Assembly (NCBI GenBank): GCA_016617855.1
Contig: JAECUM010003211.1
Coordinates: 1-64,000, forward strand
Source of the DNA: Megalonaias nervosa
Taxonomy: Eukaryota > Mollusca > Bivalvia > Unionida > Unionidae
DNA length: 64,000 nucleotides
Direction of reading: 5' to 3'
Shown here: positions 61,211 to 64,000 of the stretch, one piece after another
Position numbering within the stretch: the first letter of the stretch is position 1
Layout of the letters: each line of letters begins with the position of its first letter
The notes under the pieces: generated by a model
What the model was told of the DNA's origin: nothing
The model's database searches: none
What the model saw: only the letters and a program-made list of their open reading frames with translations
Made by a program: the position numbers and the translations under genes

Positions 61211-61306
<96 letters not shown>

Positions 61307-61308
61307 TA
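60927..61308 (+). mobile_element. SINE-B copy 3, 5'-truncated, tail grown into (CA)n
   Basis: It begins inside the tRNA-like head (gctccacctcagatgtggga), lacking the A-box part, and follows the family body to aaaatccaaatc. There the short CA-rich tail seen in the other copies is replaced by a long CA tract. Confidence 0.88.
61212..61305. repeat. (CA)n microsatellite at a SINE tail
   Basis: About 47 uninterrupted CA dinucleotides directly after the SINE-B body. Confidence 0.97.
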
Positions 61309-61389
61309 GGCTAGACTTAGTCCACACTTACCTGTGTATACCAACATTTTGTATAACAACTCTTCTTTTTGGCATCTTTATTTCAGGAA

Positions 61390-64000
61390 CAATGTCTAAG
61401 CATTGGTATACTCACCCCACTTGTTTATCCTGCAACACTGTAAGAGGACAGATGCCTGAACATATGCAGACTTTGGTCAGACAAGACGTGTGATGCAGCA
61501 GAGACAACAAACCTAACAGCCAGGTGATGAAGACAGTTTCGTCATCATCAGAGTTTTGGGGGATTTTTTTCCCCTGAGTTGCTTGGGTCTCAGAGGAGGA
61601 TTACTCAAATGTCCCCAGAGATGCAAAGGGTTAGTGGGCCCCCTCTCCCTAGGGAGGTTATAAATCGGTCAAGAGTAAATCACACCCTCCCAGTAGGAGC
61701 AGCACAGTCTTCATTCTGTGAGGGCAGAGACCAGGTCACACCCTTACAAAAGGGAGGAGGAGCACCCTCTCTTTACCACATTGACAGAGAGTCACACCCT
61801 CCCCCATTAGGGAGGAGCAGTGCCCACTTGGGTCCAAAAGGCAGAGAATGAGTCACCTGCCGATGAGGGGGTGCAGCATTCTCTACTGAGTGACAGCTTG
61901 GTAATGGCTGATTGTGAGTTGCACAACCCCTGCCCAGTAAGGGGTGAGCAGCACTCTTTCAGTCTTTGGGATCCACTGTTGGCAACTTGATCAAGCCCAC
62001 TGATAAGTGGTGTGCTCAAATCAAAGTCTGTCAGATCTGGGGATGGATCTTCCTACAAATCTGAGTGACCTGTCAAGTCTGTGCCAGGTACTGGGCACCA
62101 GTCATGTCTTTGGAGACCCCCCCCACACACACACTCTCCGTTTCATCCTATGAGGGACTGGGAATCTGCTTATAGATGCTAGATTATGGCAGGGGATCAG
62201 GTTGGCATCCTCCCCTTTCCCTATTTTCCCGTTAAATCCATATGGGGCATGGGACTTTCTACCAAAGGGAAGCGATTGGCCCTTGCCCTACATGCAGCCA
62301 TGGACTTTTGGACCAGGGCTGCATGGTAGTGGGCTCGTCCCTGAGGACTGTCAGCCTACATTATCTTACAAGATTGGGTCTAGGAAGAAGGACAGGGATA
62401 GAACTCCTTCCCCAAAATGCGCTAGGTTGATGGAGAGTCTCCCACTGTTATCAACATTTCATTAAGTATGCAGGAGGAACTGGCAGTTCCAGTTTCTCTT
62501 CACCCCAACTCTTCCCCAAAACAGAGACATTGGGTCACGTAGTCATGCCTCCATGGAGAGAGAACAGGATGATCTTATTTTTTCTGTCCTTTTTGAATTC
62601 AATGAGTTTGACACAGAGCAGGCCAATGTGGTACCTTTTCCCCTTGGGTCCCCATCCCATTCTCACCCTTCAGTTAAGGAGGCAGAAGAGGAAGAATCAT
62701 GCTTGTTTGATAAAGCCCAGTGTCCCAGACATTTAGATTCTGTGGACTCCTAAATTCCTTCCAGTTTGGAAAAACTGTCCACAACAAACTCATGACCAGG
62801 TTGCTAGCTCCTTCATTACTCAGTTACAATCAAGAAGCTCTCTCAAAGATTTAGCAAGGGCCAAGCTTTTGCTAGACAACATTTGGGGTGGTCTTAGTAG
62901 CTCATTCTAGCTACAAGGTTCATACCCTTGCTGGCCCTCTACTCCCACTTGGGACACGGAAATAGTTCAAGTTTATATGGTGTCCTGGTCTCACCTTCAA
63001 GTGAAACAATGGAGCCCTTAAAATCAATGGCCAGGTCACTAGTAGTCATAGCCATGTGTACAGGCCTCTTTTCAGCAGCCTAAGAGGGCATGCCACAAAG
63101 GTCCAAGGAAACAAAAAAAAAATAGCATTTTATCTGCATTATACTCTCAAAATAAACTTTTCTGGGGCCTTGTAAAGAATCTGAATACTGGTGTACAAAG
63201 CAGTATAATGTCTGCAACTGGTTATGAATATTTTTCAGTATTTAATTTTTTCCAGTTATGTTGACCAGATACATGAAAATGAAAATGAAAACATTCAACT
63301 AGTTCCTGAGACTCTAGATAGAATAATCACTGAAGAGGAGGTTCGCCTAGCATTGAGTATACTGAAACATGACTAAGCTGGGGGAATACATGCTTTATCC
63401 AATCTGAGGCAGAAATGCCATAAGATCTGGCAATTGGGCAGTCTCCTTTGATCTTCAGGATGCATACCTTCACATCCCTATTTTTTGCTCCACACAGCAA
63501 GTACCTCCGGTTTTACTTTGAGGGAGAGTTCTTCCAGTTTTGAGCTCTGCCGTTGGCCCCGCCTCAGCAGCCAGAACTTTTATAAGGGTCAAGGTAGTTA
63601 TTGTAGCCCATTTAAGATCATGGCAGTCTAGAGTTCATCAGACTTGACATGTCCCACTGTTGGTCCATAGTGAACAGGTTGAGCTTTCTATCAAACATTG
63701 AGAAATCAGAGCTCAATCCATCTCAAGATTTTGTCTGCATGGTGTTGAATTTCCTCACAGACAGGGTTGTTCTGTGTCCCTCTGGTCAGAGTAGACAACA
63801 ACCTGCCCCTTTCAGAGATGCTGAGAGTAAAGACTGCATTGTCAGCTCATCTTTTTCTCTCTCTGTTGGGGACCTTGAACTCCACAACTGACCTGGTTCC
63901 CCTAGGCATACTCCTCTTGCATCCACTCCAGTTTCTCATTTTAGCTGCTTGGAAACCACACAGGGATCCTTTCAGTGCTCCAATTTCTCAAAATTGGGAT
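61390..64000 (+). mobile_element. DIRS-like retroelement, decayed, running off the window
   Basis: The 3' part (about 63440-63995) reads, in broken frames, as the DIRS-type reverse transcriptase: FDLQDAYLHIPI near 63451-63486, then K-Y-L-R-F-Y-F-E-G-E-F-F-Q-F, a serine/alanine-rich A-R-T-F segment, EKSELNPSQDF near 63700-63733, a late F-L-T-D-R motif and a W-K-P-H-R-D-P segment at the end. Part of the upstream sequence is plausibly its gag region, with acidic and proline-rich frames near 62200-62750. Multiple stops and frameshifts, plus a foreign insertion at 63254-63420, make it inactive. The tyrosine recombinase expected of DIRS elements would lie beyond the window. Confidence 0.85.
63254..63420 (+). 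mobile_element. LINE ORF2-like fragment inside the DIRS-like element
   Basis: The frame reads YVDQIHENENEN, then ETLDRIITEEEVRLALSILK followed by a stop and A-G-G. The pattern I-T-x-E-E-V-x-x-A-x-x-x-L-K-x-x-K-A-x-G is typical of the linker before the RT domain of LINE ORF2, and is not expected in DIRS elements. Confidence 0.65.

Noticed and set aside
61068..61304. Minus-strand Cys/Val repeat protein
   Set aside because: Translation of the (CA)n microsatellite.

Overview
The window is eukaryotic nuclear DNA, most likely from a lophotrochozoan and probably a mollusc. The reasons are AT-rich sequence, genes split by GT-AG introns of about 0.8 to 9 kb, and a dense load of tRNA-derived SINEs, degraded LINE, DIRS-like and Tigger-like elements, and many minisatellites. 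There are no operons, ribosome binding sites or other prokaryotic signals. The mollusc assignment is an inference from gene architecture and repeat style.

Two protein genes can be assembled exon by exon with matching intron phases. (1) A minus-strand gene with coding exons at 26715-26560, 22325-22224, 19363-19238 and 14161-14006 encodes a compact 179-residue CYTH-superfamily protein (CyaB/thiamine-triphosphatase fold). (2) A plus-strand gene with seven coding exons from 31837 to 58726 encodes a 1104-residue Suv4-20/KMT5B-type histone H4K20 methyltransferase. It has a complete SET region in exons 2-6 and a very large last exon (795 codons) carrying a long low-complexity tail with repeated S-P-R-x-R motifs. 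The two genes are divergent: their start codons lie about 5.1 kb apart, and both appear to have 5' UTR introns, so a shared promoter region around 30-31.4 kb is possible but not shown.

Layout. 1-13.4 kb is gene-poor. It holds a truncated SINE, several decayed coding-like stretches I cannot identify, a gag-like remnant with a damaged zinc knuckle, and a cluster of three related non-autonomous DNA elements, two of them head to head, with SINEs inserted at reciprocal sites. 14.0-26.8 kb is the CYTH gene; its introns hold 30-, 33- and 44-bp minisatellites, a degenerate 140-200 bp repeat and a LINE reverse-transcriptase fragment. 26.8-31.8 kb is the intergenic region and KMT5B leader. 31.8-58.7 kb is KMT5B; intron 3 (9.1 kb) carries a Tigger-like remnant, 46-, 58-, 36- and 21-bp arrays, and a SINE with a perfect target-site duplication. 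58.7-60.9 kb is 3' UTR and flank. 60.9-64.0 kb holds a SINE whose tail runs into a long (CA)n tract, then a decayed DIRS-like retroelement interrupted by a LINE-like fragment.

I found no convincing novel functional system. The best leads are the reciprocal SINE empty/filled sites that date the DNA-element cluster, the 30-bp array that repeats a near-perfect U1 splice-donor consensus, the 430-bp higher-order structure in the 36-bp array, and the S-P-R-x-R repeats in the methyltransferase tail.
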